A DNA stretch of 64,000 nt. Origin: Candidatus Saccharicenans sp. GTDB lineage: Bacteria > Acidobacteriota > Aminicenantia > Aminicenantales > Saccharicenantaceae. The stretch spans positions 59,962 through 123,961 of the forward strand of contig JAOAIU010000001.1 in the NCBI GenBank assembly GCA_026414545.1, in the 5' to 3' direction. The translations under genes were made by a program, and so were the position numbers. Below, piece by piece: positions 43,849-53,456 of the stretch (position 1 is its first letter; each line of letters begins with the position of its first letter). Below the pieces are notes generated by a model. That model saw nothing but the letters and a program-made list of their open reading frames with translations, did not search any database and was not told where the DNA came from.

Positions 43849-45489
43849 ATGCGTTATCGTTCGTATTTTTTTGCTCTGTTCGGAACGCTGGCCACCCTGC
43901 TGGCTTTTAATTTATCCTGTTCCACCACGCCCAAGAAGACAACCGTGCCCAAGGCCGCAGAGCGCATCAAGGTGGAAGAGCCCAAGCCCTCTTCGGACTC
44001 TGCCCAAACTCAGGCAACAGTTGCCTCGGCCCAAGCCAGCCAGCTAACAACTGAACAGGTCAAGCCCGAACCGGAAGTCCAGGAAAGCCCAGCCCAGACC
44101 GAAGAAGTTTATACTCTTATTCAGGAAGCTCAGGCGGCCCTGGAAAAGGGCGAACTGGACAGAGCTCTGAACCTGCTGGACCAGGCCTACTCCGTGCTGC
44201 TGAGGATCGAAGCACCGCCAGATTCCGACCTTTACCAGGAGAAGAATGACCTGAGGATTATGCTGGTGCAAAAAATTCAGCAGGTTTATGCTTTCCGTCT
44301 GCCGGCCCCCATCAGTAACCATAAAACCATTCCCCTGGTTGAAAACAGCTGGGTTCAGAGAGAAATCAAGAGCTTCCAGACGGTAGAAAAGAAATTTTTT
44401 GAAGAGGCCTACCGGAAAGCCGGCCTGTATCGGCCGATGATCGTTGAAGAATTGAAGAAGGCTGGGCTGCCCGAGGAGCTGTCGTGGCTACCTCTGATCG
44501 AGAGCGGGTACAAACCGCGGGCTCTTTCCAGGGCCAGAGCTCTCGGTCTCTGGCAATTCATCGCCTCCACTGGCTACCGCTATGGCCTGAAAAGGGACAA
44601 GTTCATAGATGAAAGAATGGACCCGGTCAAGTCAACCCGGGCCGCGATTAAATATCTCCAGGAGCTCCATGACTTCTTCGGAGACTGGAGCACAGCCATT
44701 GCTGCCTATAACTGCGGGGAAATCCGGGTCCAGAATGTGATCCGGGCTCAGAAAATAGATTACCTCGACAATTTCTGGGACCTGTTCGCTAACCTGCCCT
44801 ATGAAACTGCCAGATACGTGCCCAGGTTCATCGCCACCCTGATGATTATTGAAAACCCTGAAAAATACGGCTTCAGCCTTCCCCAGCCTGAGCCGGCCCT
44901 GGCCTATGAGACTGTGGCCATCCAAAAGCCCACCCGACTATCTCAGCTTGCTGCCAGGCTTGGCCTTAGCCTGGACCTGCTGGTCCAACTCAACCCTGAG
45001 CTGCGGCACGATTCCACACCAAATTACGAGTATGAGTTGCGAGTGCCCCCGGGCTATGCCGAACAAACCAGCGCCTGCCTGGCTGAACTTCCCAGCTGGG
45101 TTCCGCCGGAAGCGGTCTTTGGCTGGCATACCGTCAAGCCAGGGGAAACTCTGGGTCTGATTGCCCGGCGTTATCGGACAACCGTCCAGGCTATCGTCCG
45201 TCTGAACAACCTGAGGAACGCCCGGCTGATTTATCCCGGGCAAAGACTGAAGATCCCTGGCCGGGCCCAGGGGCTGACTCCGGCCGAGGATGACGGGGGA
45301 TCAGCTTCAGCCAGCACCGGTCAAGAACCTGCCGGAAATGACAGCCTCACTTATGTGGTGAAGGCTGGCGATACGCTCTATCTGCTGTCCAGGAATTTTG
45401 GCCTCAGCGTGGAGAAGATAAAAAAGGACAATAACCTGAGCAGTGATGTCCTGGTTCCCGGGCAAAGGCTGGTCATAAAAAATAACTGA
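43849..45489 (+). CDS. mltD: MltD-like lytic murein transglycosylase with two LysM domains
   Basis: 546 residues. A hydrophobic signal with Cys24 (LSCST) suggests a lipoprotein. Next a low-complexity Pro/Glu/Gln linker with a TPR-like helical stretch (85-150), an SLT domain with catalytic Glu218 (PLIESGYKPRALSRARALGLWQ read as SLT motif I) and AYNCGE, then LysM repeats at about 424-468 and 498-545. It cleaves glycan strands to 1,6-anhydromuropeptides at the outer membrane's inner face. Transcribed with the genes before and after it. Confidence 0.92.
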   Translation: MRYRSYFFALFGTLATLLAFNLSCSTTPKKTTVPKAAERIKVEEPKPSSDSAQTQATVASAQASQLTTEQVKPEPEVQESPAQTEEVYTLIQEAQAALEKGELDRALNLLDQAYSVLLRIEAPPDSDLYQEKNDLRIMLVQKIQQVYAFRLPAPISNHKTIPLVENSWVQREIKSFQTVEKKFFEEAYRKAGLYRPMIVEELKKAGLPEELSWLPLIESGYKPRALSRARALGLWQFIASTGYRYGLKRDKFIDERMDPVKSTRAAIKYLQELHDFFGDWSTAIAAYNCGEIRVQNVIRAQKIDYLDNFWDLFANLPYETARYVPRFIATLMIIENPEKYGFSLPQPEPALAYETVAIQKPTRLSQLAARLGLSLDLLVQLNPELRHDSTPNYEYELRVPPGYAEQTSACLAELPSWVPPEAVFGWHTVKPGETLGLIARRYRTTVQAIVRLNNLRNARLIYPGQRLKIPGRAQGLTPAEDDGGSASASTGQEPAGNDSLTYVVKAGDTLYLLSRNFGLSVEKIKKDNNLSSDVLVPGQRLVIKNN

Positions 45490-45530
45490 AAATATTCATT
45501 AATCCAAATTAGATAACAGGAGGGGCAGGG

Positions 45531-46451
45531 ATGAAGTTTTTCAGCCAAAAGACTCTTATCTTTCTGGTCGTGGGCTGGTTGGTCCTGTCCTGGGTCAACC
45601 TGCAGGCCGGGGACAAAGTCGGTCAGCTAGAAAACCGTTTGCGTGGCCAGCTGACCAGCATCAGTGATTCGCTGGACGGGGTGCTCGGCCTGGCGGTCAA
45701 GGACCTGACCAACGGCCAGACCTTTTTCCTCAACGAAAATGAAGTTTTTCCCCAGGCCAGCTCCATCAAGATAGCCATCCTGCTCGAGGTTCTGAAACAA
45801 GCTGAAGAAAATCGGCTCAAGCTAGAGGAGTTCATCGACCTGAAGCCAGAGAGCAAGGTGGGCGGTGGCCCTATCTTAAATTATCTCGGCTATCCATCCC
45901 TGAAAATTTCAATCCGAGACCTGTGCGTTCTGATGGTTGTCCTGTCAGACAATACCGCCACCAACCTGCTCATCGACCGGGTGGGAATGGAAGCAGTCAA
46001 CGAACGCCTGGCCTACCTGGGCCTGAAGCAGACCCGTCTCAGGAGAAAGATGATGGACCTCAGGGCGGCCGAGGAGGGCCGGGAAAACATCTCTACTCCC
46101 AGAGAAATGTTGACCCTGCTGGAACGGGTCTGGCAGGGCAAATTACTGGGGGCGGAAAACAGGCAACAGTTTTTTGATTTGCTATCGCTGCCCAAGGACA
46201 GCCCTCTTCAGCAGGCGGTCCCTGAAGGGATTACCGTGGCCGATAAACCGGGCGAACTGGAAGCGGTGCGTTGCGATTCCGGTCTGGTATTCCTGAAAAA
46301 GCGGCCCTACATCATCTGCCTGATGACCACCTACCTGGCCCCCTGGGAAGACGGCAACGCGGTTATCAGAAAAATCGGCCGACTCGTTTACAACCATTTT
46401 GACCGGCTGGAAAGGTCCAGCGAGTACGGACGGATAATCTCGGAAAGATGA
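45531..46451 (+). CDS. Class A beta-lactamase-fold serine hydrolase
   Basis: 306 residues with a signal peptide (LIFLVVGWLVLSWVNLQAG). SxxK at 77-80 (ASSIK), SDN at 139-141, and a class A-type region before GRENISTP at about 183-190. The third box, normally KTG, is KPG at 239-241. Sequence is closer to the beta-lactamase-like protein family than to known resistance enzymes, so a D,D-peptidase or other murein-related role is as likely as beta-lactam hydrolysis. AGGAGGGG ribosome site; last gene of the run; convergent with the epimerase gene. Confidence 0.82.
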   Translation: MKFFSQKTLIFLVVGWLVLSWVNLQAGDKVGQLENRLRGQLTSISDSLDGVLGLAVKDLTNGQTFFLNENEVFPQASSIKIAILLEVLKQAEENRLKLEEFIDLKPESKVGGGPILNYLGYPSLKISIRDLCVLMVVLSDNTATNLLIDRVGMEAVNERLAYLGLKQTRLRRKMMDLRAAEEGRENISTPREMLTLLERVWQGKLLGAENRQQFFDLLSLPKDSPLQQAVPEGITVADKPGELEAVRCDSGLVFLKKRPYIICLMTTYLAPWEDGNAVIRKIGRLVYNHFDRLERSSEYGRIISER

Positions 46452-46460
46452 GTCTGATCC

Positions 46461-47600
46461 TCACCAGGCGGGGATGACCGGTTCTACTCCCAGGCCAGGC
46501 TTATCAGCCAGCAGCCAGCGGTCGCCGGCCAGGGTCAATCCCCTGAAGGGGTCGTTATTGATCAGGATGTTGCCATCAAGGTCGGCATAATCAAAAAGCG
46601 GCGTCAGCGTGGTGGCGGCGGCTATGGCCAGGGAGCTTTCAATCATGCAGCCGATCATCAGCTTCAAACCGTGAGCCCGAGCCACCGCAGCCAGGCGCAG
46701 GGCTTCCTGCAGACCGCCGCATTTCATCAACTTGACATTGATCCCATGGAAGGCCGATGCCAGGGCCGGCACGTCCTGGATCTTATGGACACTCTCGTCA
46801 GCCATTATGGGAATCTTCACCCGCTCCTTGAGCCAGCGATGGTCCTGGAGGTTATCAGCGGGCATCGGCTGTTCCACGAATTCCACTCCGTGCTCAGCCA
46901 TCCAGTTGATCATCTCCAGGGCCTGCTGTCGATCCTTCCAGCCCTCGTTGGCGTCGACCACGAGCGGGCGGTCGGTCACTTCCCTGATACCTTCTATGTG
47001 TTTTTTATCGTCGGCCACACCGGCCTTGATTTTAAGCCGGCGGAAAGCTGGAGCGGAAAGGGCAGTCTTCTGCATGACCTCCACCGTATCGATGCCAATG
47101 GAAAAAGTGGTCGGCAGGGTCTTATCGGGTGACAGACCAAAGAACCGATACAGCGGCACCTTAAGGCTCTTACCGACCCAATCCAGGATAGCCATGTCCA
47201 GGGCAGCTTTGGCCGCATTCTGTCCAGGAGCCAGGGCTTCCAGTTCTCGCCAGCGGTCCTGATACTCCCAGAGGTCCTTTTCCAGGACAGGAATGGCCCG
47301 CCGAATAAACTCCTGGTTGCTTTCGGCGCTCTCGTTGTACCTGGGTATGGGAGCCGATTCTCCGTAAGCCACGATTCCATCCTTTTCCAGCCGGACCAGG
47401 ACATTTCTCCTGGTATTCCAGGTACCACGGGACAGGGTCCAGGCTTGTCGCAGCTGCAGTTCATAAATGGCGGTACTGACTTTCAGAGAGCCCTGCTTGG
47501 CTTCGAACCCCTTCTCTATTTTTCCCGATTTCTGACATTTCCCCATCAAGGAAGAAACTATGATCAAGCCACCGGTCTTTATGAAATCTTTTCTTTTCAT
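46461..47600 (-). CDS. Dipeptide epimerase (enolase superfamily), apparently exported
   Basis: 379 residues. Mandelate racemase-like: RLKIKAG with Lys190/Lys192, Asp216 (VDANEGW), Glu243 (VEQPMP), Asp268 (ADES) and Lys290 (INVKLMKCGG), the arrangement of L-Ala-D/L-Glu epimerases. The first 26 residues (MKRKDFIKTGGLIIVSSLMG) look like a Tat-type or lipoprotein-type signal, although the KR pair and the Lys before Cys22 are atypical. The epimerases of this class (YcjG, YkfB) are cytosolic, so an exported copy is unusual. Next to an NlpC/P60 lipoprotein, which suggests murein peptide breakdown. Substrate breadth unknown. Confidence 0.88.
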   Translation of the reverse strand: MKRKDFIKTGGLIIVSSLMGKCQKSGKIEKGFEAKQGSLKVSTAIYELQLRQAWTLSRGTWNTRRNVLVRLEKDGIVAYGESAPIPRYNESAESNQEFIRRAIPVLEKDLWEYQDRWRELEALAPGQNAAKAALDMAILDWVGKSLKVPLYRFFGLSPDKTLPTTFSIGIDTVEVMQKTALSAPAFRRLKIKAGVADDKKHIEGIREVTDRPLVVDANEGWKDRQQALEMINWMAEHGVEFVEQPMPADNLQDHRWLKERVKIPIMADESVHKIQDVPALASAFHGINVKLMKCGGLQEALRLAAVARAHGLKLMIGCMIESSLAIAAATTLTPLFDYADLDGNILINNDPFRGLTLAGDRWLLADKPGLGVEPVIPAW

Positions 47601-47678
47601 GACCTCCTCCTTTTGATTTGAATATCATAAACCAAAAGGACCAGGGGCACAAAATTTTTTTTTGTAAACGAATAATAT

Positions 47679-47684
47679 TATAAT
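47679..47684 (+). promoter_or_regulatory. -10 element for the NlpC/P60 gene
   Basis: TATAAT about 26 bases before the start codon, followed by AAGGAGG. No -35 hexamer was recognisable; the upstream stretch is T-rich. Confidence 0.4.
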
Positions 47685-47709
47685 GGCCTGGAAGGAGGTT
47701 TGACCCGCA

Positions 47710-48612
47710 ATGAAAAAAATAATCATCTTGAGCCTGACGGCCATCATTTCATCATTATTTTTTAATTCTTGCCAGAAGACCCCGGAAGCAACCTCAGGAG
47801 TCATTGTCAATCCTGTGGAAAACATGTATTCCAGGGCTGATGACCAGGCTGATGTCGTCAGCCAGGCCCTGCTGGGCACCACTGTCAAGATTCTGAAGAC
47901 CGAGAAGGGGGCCAACAGAGAGGTCTGGCACCAGATAGAAACACCCGACACCTATCAGGGCTGGATTAACGGGCGAGCCCTGCGGCTCTACGGCCAGGGC
48001 GAAAAACCTTACGCCTCGGAAGGACAGGTCATAGAAATTACCAGCCTGCTGGCTTATCTTTATTCCGGACCCGACGTGACCAAACAGAAACCTCTGCTGT
48101 TTGCGCCCATCAGCTCAGTCCTGGTCCTGGAAAAATTTGAAGGCCGCTGGGGAGAGGTAGTCCTGCCTGATAAGCGGAAAGCTTTTATCCAGATGGGCGA
48201 CGGCCAGGTCAAGCAGGCCCCGTTCCAGAGGCCGCGCCTGAGTCCGGAGCAGATGGTGGAGCTGGCCAAGAAGTTCCTGGGTCTGCCTTACTTCTGGGGC
48301 GGAACCAGCCCTCTGGGCCTCGATTGTTCCGGTTATGTCCAGCTGATTTACCGACTGAGCGGGCTGGAAATTCTTCGGGATGCTGACATCCAGTTCACCA
48401 GCTCCGGCCTGCTGGAAGTGCCAAAGGGTCAGGAAAGAACCGGCGACCTGGTCTTCTTCGGTCGTAAGAGCATTAGCCACGTAGGAATGATGATTAGCCA
48501 GCGGGAGTTCATCCACGCTACCACCAACCAGAAACCGATGGTTCAGATTTCGAACCTGTATGATGAATACTGGCAGGGTATTTACCAGGGATGCCGCCGT
48601 CCGAAAGATTAA
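47710..48612 (+). CDS. NlpC/P60-family murein endopeptidase, lipoprotein-like
   Basis: 300 residues: signal with Cys21 (FFNSCQ), two SH3b-like domains (about 30-95 and 100-165), then an NlpC/P60 domain with catalytic Cys206 (GLDCSGY), His257 (SHVGMM) and a third His269 (FIHATT). This SH3b-SH3b-NlpC architecture matches gamma-D-glutamyl-L-diamino-acid endopeptidases such as YkfC, which cut murein peptides at D-Glu/diamino acid. Divergent from the dipeptide epimerase, a classic functional partner. Confidence 0.9.
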   Translation: MKKIIILSLTAIISSLFFNSCQKTPEATSGVIVNPVENMYSRADDQADVVSQALLGTTVKILKTEKGANREVWHQIETPDTYQGWINGRALRLYGQGEKPYASEGQVIEITSLLAYLYSGPDVTKQKPLLFAPISSVLVLEKFEGRWGEVVLPDKRKAFIQMGDGQVKQAPFQRPRLSPEQMVELAKKFLGLPYFWGGTSPLGLDCSGYVQLIYRLSGLEILRDADIQFTSSGLLEVPKGQERTGDLVFFGRKSISHVGMMISQREFIHATTNQKPMVQISNLYDEYWQGIYQGCRRPKD

Positions 48613-48653
48613 TAGATTAGAATTCCCGGCTTGATTGACCAGCCCCGTACCAG

Positions 48654-48673
48654 CTCGAGGCTGCAGCCCCGAG
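48654..48673. terminator. Possible hairpin between NlpC and rplQ
   Basis: CTCG-A-GGC-TGCA-GCC-C-CGAG lies between convergent genes. No T run follows, so termination is uncertain. Confidence 0.25.
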
Positions 48674-48748
48674 AGGCCGGATGCTACAGGGCACCAGTTG
48701 AATGCCGGCCCGTCTGCCTGGCCTCGTTACTGGCAGTATGGCAAAAAC

Positions 48749-49159
48749 CTATTTAGCAGGTTTGCCTTTTTCCTTTTCTTTCTTCTTGGCTTTCTTCTTA
48801 TATTCAGCGCCCAGCAACTCCAGCATGGCCATGGGGGCTCCGTCTCCAGAACGAGGACCCAGCTTGACCACTCGGGTATAACCCCCGGGGCGCTCCTTGA
48901 ACCGCGGACCGAGTTCGGAAAATAGCTTCTGGACCGCGGCTTCTTTGGTCAGGTAGGCCAGAGCCAACCGGCGGGCGGCCAGGGTATCTTTCTTACCCAG
49001 GGTGATTATCTTTTCGGCCACCGGCCTGGCCGCCTTAGCCTTAGCCAGGGTGGTTTTGATTCTTTCCTTTTCCAGAAGAGAAGTTACCAGATTCCTCAGC
49101 AGGGCCCGGCGATGGGCAGTATTCCGTCTGAGTTGATAGCGTTTAACCCGGTGTCTCAT
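48749..49159 (-). CDS. rplQ: 50S ribosomal protein L17
   Basis: 136 residues beginning [24 protein letters not shown], the L17 signature; a lysine-rich tail follows. Its start overlaps the rpoA stop by 4 bases. Last gene of the superoperon. Confidence 0.97.
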   Translation of the reverse strand: MRHRVKRYQLRRNTAHRRALLRNLVTSLLEKERIKTTLAKAKAARPVAEKIITLGKKDTLAARRLALAYLTKEAAVQKLFSELGPRFKERPGGYTRVVKLGPRSGDGAPMAMLELLGAEYKKKAKKKEKEKGKPAK

Positions 49160-50187
49160 GCTTCCAGCTCCTTATCGCTTTTGCTCTGCTTGATGACCGC
49201 CTGAACCTGCTCCAGCAGCTTGGGATGCAATTCCAGGTTCAAACCCAGGCCGATCTCGGCCAGTTTATTCTTGATCTCTTCCAGTGATTTGCGGCCGAAG
49301 TTCTTGGTCTTCAAGAGCTGGTCCTCGGTCTTCTGGACAAGCTCATAGACATGGCCGATACCGGCGGCGCGCAGACAGTTGTTAGCCCGGACCGAGAGTT
49401 CCAGATGATCAATGGTATGAGCTAAGGTTTCCACCTTGTCGATGTAGGGAATCTCCTTCTTGGGCATCATCGTTTCCCGCTCCAGCGGCTCATCGACAAT
49501 GTTGAGGAAAATGGCCAGATGGTCGCGCATCAACTTGGCCGCCTGGGACAGGGCATCGGTCGGCCGGATGGCCCCGTTGGTCCAGATTTCCAAAGTCAGG
49601 CTCTCGTAATCTATCCGTTTGCCTACTCTGGCCGGCTCCACCGTGTAATTGACCTTGAGGATCGGCGAGTGAGAAGAATCCAGGGGAATGAAGTCGACGC
49701 TCAGGTCGCTGTCGAAGTTCTGGTCGGCGGTAATGTAACCGCGGTTGTTCTTGACCACCATCTCCATCTCCAGCTTGCCGTCAACATCAAGGGTGGCGAT
49801 ATGAATATCAGGGTTCAGGATTTCCACGTCTGAATCGTGAACGATGTCCCCCGATTTAACCTCAGCTGGTCCGACCACCTTCAGGGTCATCCTCCTGGGC
49901 TCGTTGACCTTCAGTTTCATCGGGATGGTCTTGAGGTTAAGAATGATGTGGGTCACGTCCTCAACCACTCCGGGCAGGGTGGAAAATTCATGCAGCACCC
50001 CGTTTATTCTGACCGCAGTGATGGCTGCCCCGGTAATCGAGGACAGCAGGACCCTTCTCAGCGAATTGCCGATGGTGATGCCGTAGCCTCGTTCAAAAGG
50101 CTGGGCCTGAAATCGGCCATAGGTATCGCTCAGCGTTTCGTAATCACATTCTAAAAATCTTGGCCTCTGGAAACCAAGTTCGGTCAT
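49156..50187 (-). CDS. rpoA: DNA-directed RNA polymerase subunit alpha
   Basis: 343 residues. N-terminal dimerisation domain with [19 protein letters not shown] and a C-terminal DNA/activator-contact domain ([31 protein letters not shown]). The alpha-CTD is complete, so UP-element and activator contacts are expected. Sits between rpsD and rplQ as in most bacteria. Confidence 0.98.
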   Translation of the reverse strand: MTELGFQRPRFLECDYETLSDTYGRFQAQPFERGYGITIGNSLRRVLLSSITGAAITAVRINGVLHEFSTLPGVVEDVTHIILNLKTIPMKLKVNEPRRMTLKVVGPAEVKSGDIVHDSDVEILNPDIHIATLDVDGKLEMEMVVKNNRGYITADQNFDSDLSVDFIPLDSSHSPILKVNYTVEPARVGKRIDYESLTLEIWTNGAIRPTDALSQAAKLMRDHLAIFLNIVDEPLERETMMPKKEIPYIDKVETLAHTIDHLELSVRANNCLRAAGIGHVYELVQKTEDQLLKTKNFGRKSLEEIKNKLAEIGLGLNLELHPKLLEQVQAVIKQSKSDKELEA

Positions 50188-50231
50188 GGTTCCTCCTTAG
50201 TAGGAAGGTCTGTCTCCAGCCGCCTTCCTCA

Positions 50232-50858
50232 TTATTTCGAATAAAGCTCGACCACCAGGTGTTCTTCCACCGGGATGGTTATATCCTGTCTGGTGGGCAG
50301 GGCAACGATTCTGGCCTGAAAGTTGTCCCAGTCGACCTGCAGCCAGCCGGGAACGGTCCTGGTCTTATTGGCTTCCACCACCGCTCTGAAATTCTCATTC
50401 TGGGCTGACTTTTCTTTAAGGGCAACCAGGTCGCCGGCCTTCACCAGATAGGACGGGATGGTCACTTTCCGGTCGTTGACCAGAATATGCCCATGGGTAA
50501 TCATCTGACGGGCATGAGACCTGGACTGGGCCAGCCCCATCAGGAAGACGACATTGTCCAGCCTTCTTTCCAGCATCACCAGCAGGTTTTCGCCGGTGAC
50601 ACCTTTCTGCTGCTCGGCCCTCTTGAAGAACAGGCGGAACTGTTGCTCCGACATGCAGTAGTACCTTTTTAGTTTCTGCTTTTCCCTGAGCTGCAGGGCA
50701 TAACCCAGCACCCTCTTTCTCATCCGACCGTGCTGTCCGGGAGCAAAGGGCCTCCTCTCCAGCGGACACTTATCGGTCAGACATTTATTGCCTTTCAAGA
50801 AAAGCTTGGTCTTTTCAATCCGGCACAAGCGACAATCCGGTTTTTGATACCTGGCCAT
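50232..50858 (-). CDS. rpsD: 30S ribosomal protein S4, zinc-binding form
   Basis: 208 residues with ARYQKPDCRLCRIEKTKL and KCLTDKCPLERRPFAPGQHG: four cysteines make the zinc (C+) form. The S4 RNA-binding domain (RLDNVVFLMGLAQSRSHARQ) follows. S4 in many bacteria represses its own operon. Confidence 0.97.
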   Translation of the reverse strand: MARYQKPDCRLCRIEKTKLFLKGNKCLTDKCPLERRPFAPGQHGRMRKRVLGYALQLREKQKLKRYYCMSEQQFRLFFKRAEQQKGVTGENLLVMLERRLDNVVFLMGLAQSRSHARQMITHGHILVNDRKVTIPSYLVKAGDLVALKEKSAQNENFRAVVEANKTRTVPGWLQVDWDNFQARIVALPTRQDITIPVEEHLVVELYSK

Positions 50859-50870
50859 GGCTGATCTCCT

Positions 50871-51257
50871 TTATACTCTTCTTCTTCTGCGCACCCGGCA
50901 ACCGTTATGTGGAATGGGAGTCACATCACGGATGGATTTGATTTCCAGCCCGGCAGCCTGCAGAGCCCGGATGGAAGACTCCCGTCCGGCACCCGGTCCC
51001 TTTACCCTGACATCGATATAGCGGACGCCAAATTCCTTGGCCTTGTTGGCCACCTCTTTAGCCGCCAGTTGGGCAGCAAAGGGTGTACCTTTGCGGGCGC
51101 CTTTGAATCCTGAAGTGCCGGAGCTGGACCAGCAGATGGTATTGCCCTGCTGGTCGGTTATGGTGATGATGGTGTTATTAAAGGTTGACTGGATATGAGC
51201 TACCCCGAAGGTAACTTCCTTTTTAATTTTTTTCTTTTTGGCTTTGGCCTTGGGCAT
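50871..51257 (-). CDS. rpsK: 30S ribosomal protein S11
   Basis: 128 residues, with [20 protein letters not shown] and the basic C-terminus [19 protein letters not shown]. Platform protein at the decoding-site E region. Between rpsM and rpsD. Confidence 0.97.
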   Translation of the reverse strand: MPKAKAKKKKIKKEVTFGVAHIQSTFNNTIITITDQQGNTICWSSSGTSGFKGARKGTPFAAQLAAKEVANKAKEFGVRYIDVRVKGPGAGRESSIRALQAAGLEIKSIRDVTPIPHNGCRVRRRRRV

Positions 51258-51274
51258 GAACTTTCTCCCTTAAA

Positions 51275-51655
51275 CTAAGCTTTCTTTTCTTTCAGTTTCT
51301 TGATGGTCTGACCGCGAGGTCCCTTCCTGGTGCGGGCATTGGTTCTGGTCCTCTGGCCCCGGACCGGAAGGTTCCTTTTATGCCGCATCCCTCGGTAGCA
51401 GCCGATATCTATCAGCCGCTTGATGCTCTGGGATACTTCTTTGCGAAGGTCGCCCTCGATCTTCTCGCGCTTTTCGATGATCTGGCGGATCTTATTGATT
51501 TCATCCTCGGTCAGTTCTTTGACCTTCTTGTTCTTGTCGATCCTGGCTTCTTCCAGGATCTTGTTGGCTTTGGACCTTCCGATTCCATAGATATAGGTCA
51601 AACCAATCTCGATTCTTTTTTCCGGCGGAAGTGTGATACCTGCAATTCTTGCCAT
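51275..51655 (-). CDS. rpsM: 30S ribosomal protein S13
   Basis: 126 residues beginning [20 protein letters not shown], with [17 protein letters not shown] and [10 protein letters not shown]. Head protein contacting tRNA and L5. Precedes rpsK. Confidence 0.97.
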   Translation of the reverse strand: MARIAGITLPPEKRIEIGLTYIYGIGRSKANKILEEARIDKNKKVKELTEDEINKIRQIIEKREKIEGDLRKEVSQSIKRLIDIGCYRGMRHKRNLPVRGQRTRTNARTRKGPRGQTIKKLKEKKA

Positions 51656-51666
51656 GGTCTCCTCTT

Positions 51667-51780
51667 TTATCCTTGTCTTTGTTTATGTTTGGGGTTGGAG
51701 CAGATTACTCTGATCACCCCTTTTCTCCGGACAATTTTGCAGTTCCGGCAGATTTTCTTAACTGATGCTCTGACCTTCAT
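51667..51780 (-). CDS. rpmJ: 50S ribosomal protein L36, zinc-binding form
   Basis: 37 residues, [20 protein letters not shown] then [17 protein letters not shown]: CxxC, Cys and His make the zinc-binding form. Too short for many gene callers. Eight bases downstream of infA and 11 bases before rpsM. Confidence 0.96.
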   Translation of the reverse strand: MKVRASVKKICRNCKIVRRKGVIRVICSNPKHKQRQG

Positions 51781-51788
51781 CTTACACC

Positions 51789-52007
51789 TCACTTGAACCT
51801 GTAAGTGATACGCCCCTTGGTTAAGTCATAAGGGGATATCTCCACCAAGACCCGGTCTCCCGGCAAAATCCGGATGAAATTCTTTCTCATTCTTCCGGAG
51901 ATATGGGCCAGGATGATGTGCTTGTTAGCCAGTTCCACCTTAAACATGGCGTTGGGCAGCGTTTCCAGCACCACGCCCTCAATTTCAAAAACATCGGTCT
52001 TAGGCAT
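51789..52007 (-). CDS. infA: Translation initiation factor IF-1
   Basis: 72 residues from the ATG at 52007 (frame open to 52037); [20 protein letters not shown] start, OB fold, and the [16 protein letters not shown] end. GGGGAG ribosome site. Overlaps the map stop by 8 bases. Confidence 0.97.
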   Translation of the reverse strand: MPKTDVFEIEGVVLETLPNAMFKVELANKHIILAHISGRMRKNFIRILPGDRVLVEISPYDLTKGRITYRFK

Positions 52008-52788
52008 TGGCCGATCTCCCCGTCCCGTGCCCTTCAACCCGGCTATCGAGTGACAGTATTTCTACGCCTCGGTCCGTCAGGGCCACGGTATGCTCATAGT
52101 GAGCCGACAGACTCCGGTCCCGGGTCACCGCCGTCCAGCCATCGTTCAGCACTTCCACCTCCCAGTGGCCGGCGGCTATCATCGGTTCTATGGCCAGGGT
52201 GAGTCCCTTTTTCAGCCTGGGGCCATGCCCAGGCAGGCCAAAGTTGGGAAGCTGCGGCTCCTCGTGCAGGTTACGGCCGATACCATGGCCGACAAAAGCC
52301 CTGATAACTGAGAAGCCAGCCCCTTCCACTTCCTGCTGGATGGCCGCCGACACATCGGACAGCCTGTTGCCGATTTTCAATTCTTCCAGCCCCCGATAAA
52401 AGGCTCTTTCCGCCACCTCGATCAGCTTTCGGGCCAGGTTGGAAACCTGACCCACCGGAACGGTCAGGGCTGCATCTCCGTAAAAACCTTCATAGATGAC
52501 CCCGAAATCCAGGCTGACAATGTCGCCTTCCTGCAAACGGCGGCTGGATGGAATACCGTGTACGATTTCCTCATTTACCGAAACGCAGAGAGAAGCCGGG
52601 TAGCCGCGGTAGCCCTTGAAGGCTGGCACTGCGCCCAGCTGGCGAGCCCGGTCTTCAGCGTAGGAATCCAGCTCCCTGGTCTCCAGTCCTGGCCTGATCA
52701 TTTCCCGTAGTTCAGACAGAATTCTGGCCACAATCTGCGAGCTTTTTCGCATCATTTCAATTTCCGCTTCTGACTTATATATGATCAT
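52000..52788 (-). CDS. map: Methionine aminopeptidase, type I
   Basis: 262 residues. Removes initiator Met. Metal ligands are visible as [17 protein letters not shown] (two Asp), [13 protein letters not shown] (His), AIEPM and EHTVALTD (Glu). Between adk and infA, the standard place. ATG overlaps the adk stop by 4 bases. Confidence 0.97.
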   Translation of the reverse strand: MIIYKSEAEIEMMRKSSQIVARILSELREMIRPGLETRELDSYAEDRARQLGAVPAFKGYRGYPASLCVSVNEEIVHGIPSSRRLQEGDIVSLDFGVIYEGFYGDAALTVPVGQVSNLARKLIEVAERAFYRGLEELKIGNRLSDVSAAIQQEVEGAGFSVIRAFVGHGIGRNLHEEPQLPNFGLPGHGPRLKKGLTLAIEPMIAAGHWEVEVLNDGWTAVTRDRSLSAHYEHTVALTDRGVEILSLDSRVEGHGTGRSANA

Positions 52789-53456
52789 GGCCGTCTTGAT
52801 TCTCCCTGGCTAAGGGCCATCCGGCTGTCCAGAATCGATCTGATCGATCCGAAGACCTCTTCCACCGTCCGCTGTCCATCGACCTGGAACAGTACCTGTT
52901 TTCGGGAGTAGTGTTCCAGCAACGGGCCTATCGTTTCCCGGTAAATCCTGAACCTTTCTCTGATGACTTCCGGCCGGTCGTCGTTCCGAACTACCAGTCC
53001 GGCGCCACAGGCCGGGCAACGTTCGCCGGTGATCGCTTTATTATCATTGATATTATATACGGCTGCACACCCCGGGCAAACCCGGCGGCCGGCCAGCCGC
53101 TCCATTACCGCTTCTTCTGAAATCTGTATTTCCAGGACGGTTTCCGGGCGGTCGTCTTCAATCTTCTCCAGCAGGAGAGCCTGATTCAGGGTGCGTGGGT
53201 AGCCATCCAGGACATAACCTGCCCGGCAGTCAGGAGAGTTAATTCTATCTCTGACCACCCGCAGGACCAGTTCATCAGCCACCAACTGACCTGACTTCAT
53301 GACCTCAGCCACCATTTTCCCGAGCTCGGTTCCTTCCTGAACTTCCAGCCGGAGCAGGTCGCCGGTAGAAATGCGGGGAAACCCGTAATGACGCTCGATG
53401 AGCTCACCCTGAGTTCCCTTGCCGCTACCAGCCGGCCCCAGCAGGATTATCCTCAT
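52785..53456 (-). CDS. adk: Adenylate kinase, zinc-lid form
   Basis: 223 residues; equilibrates ATP, AMP and ADP. P-loop GPAGSGKGTQ at 7-16, the AMP-binding stretch, and a LID domain with four cysteines (CPGCAAVYN and CPACGAGLVV), the zinc-binding type seen in Gram-positives and thermophiles. Overlaps secY by 4 bases. Confidence 0.97.
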   Translation of the reverse strand: MRIILLGPAGSGKGTQGELIERHYGFPRISTGDLLRLEVQEGTELGKMVAEVMKSGQLVADELVLRVVRDRINSPDCRAGYVLDGYPRTLNQALLLEKIEDDRPETVLEIQISEEAVMERLAGRRVCPGCAAVYNINDNKAITGERCPACGAGLVVRNDDRPEVIRERFRIYRETIGPLLEHYSRKQVLFQVDGQRTVEEVFGSIRSILDSRMALSQGESRRP

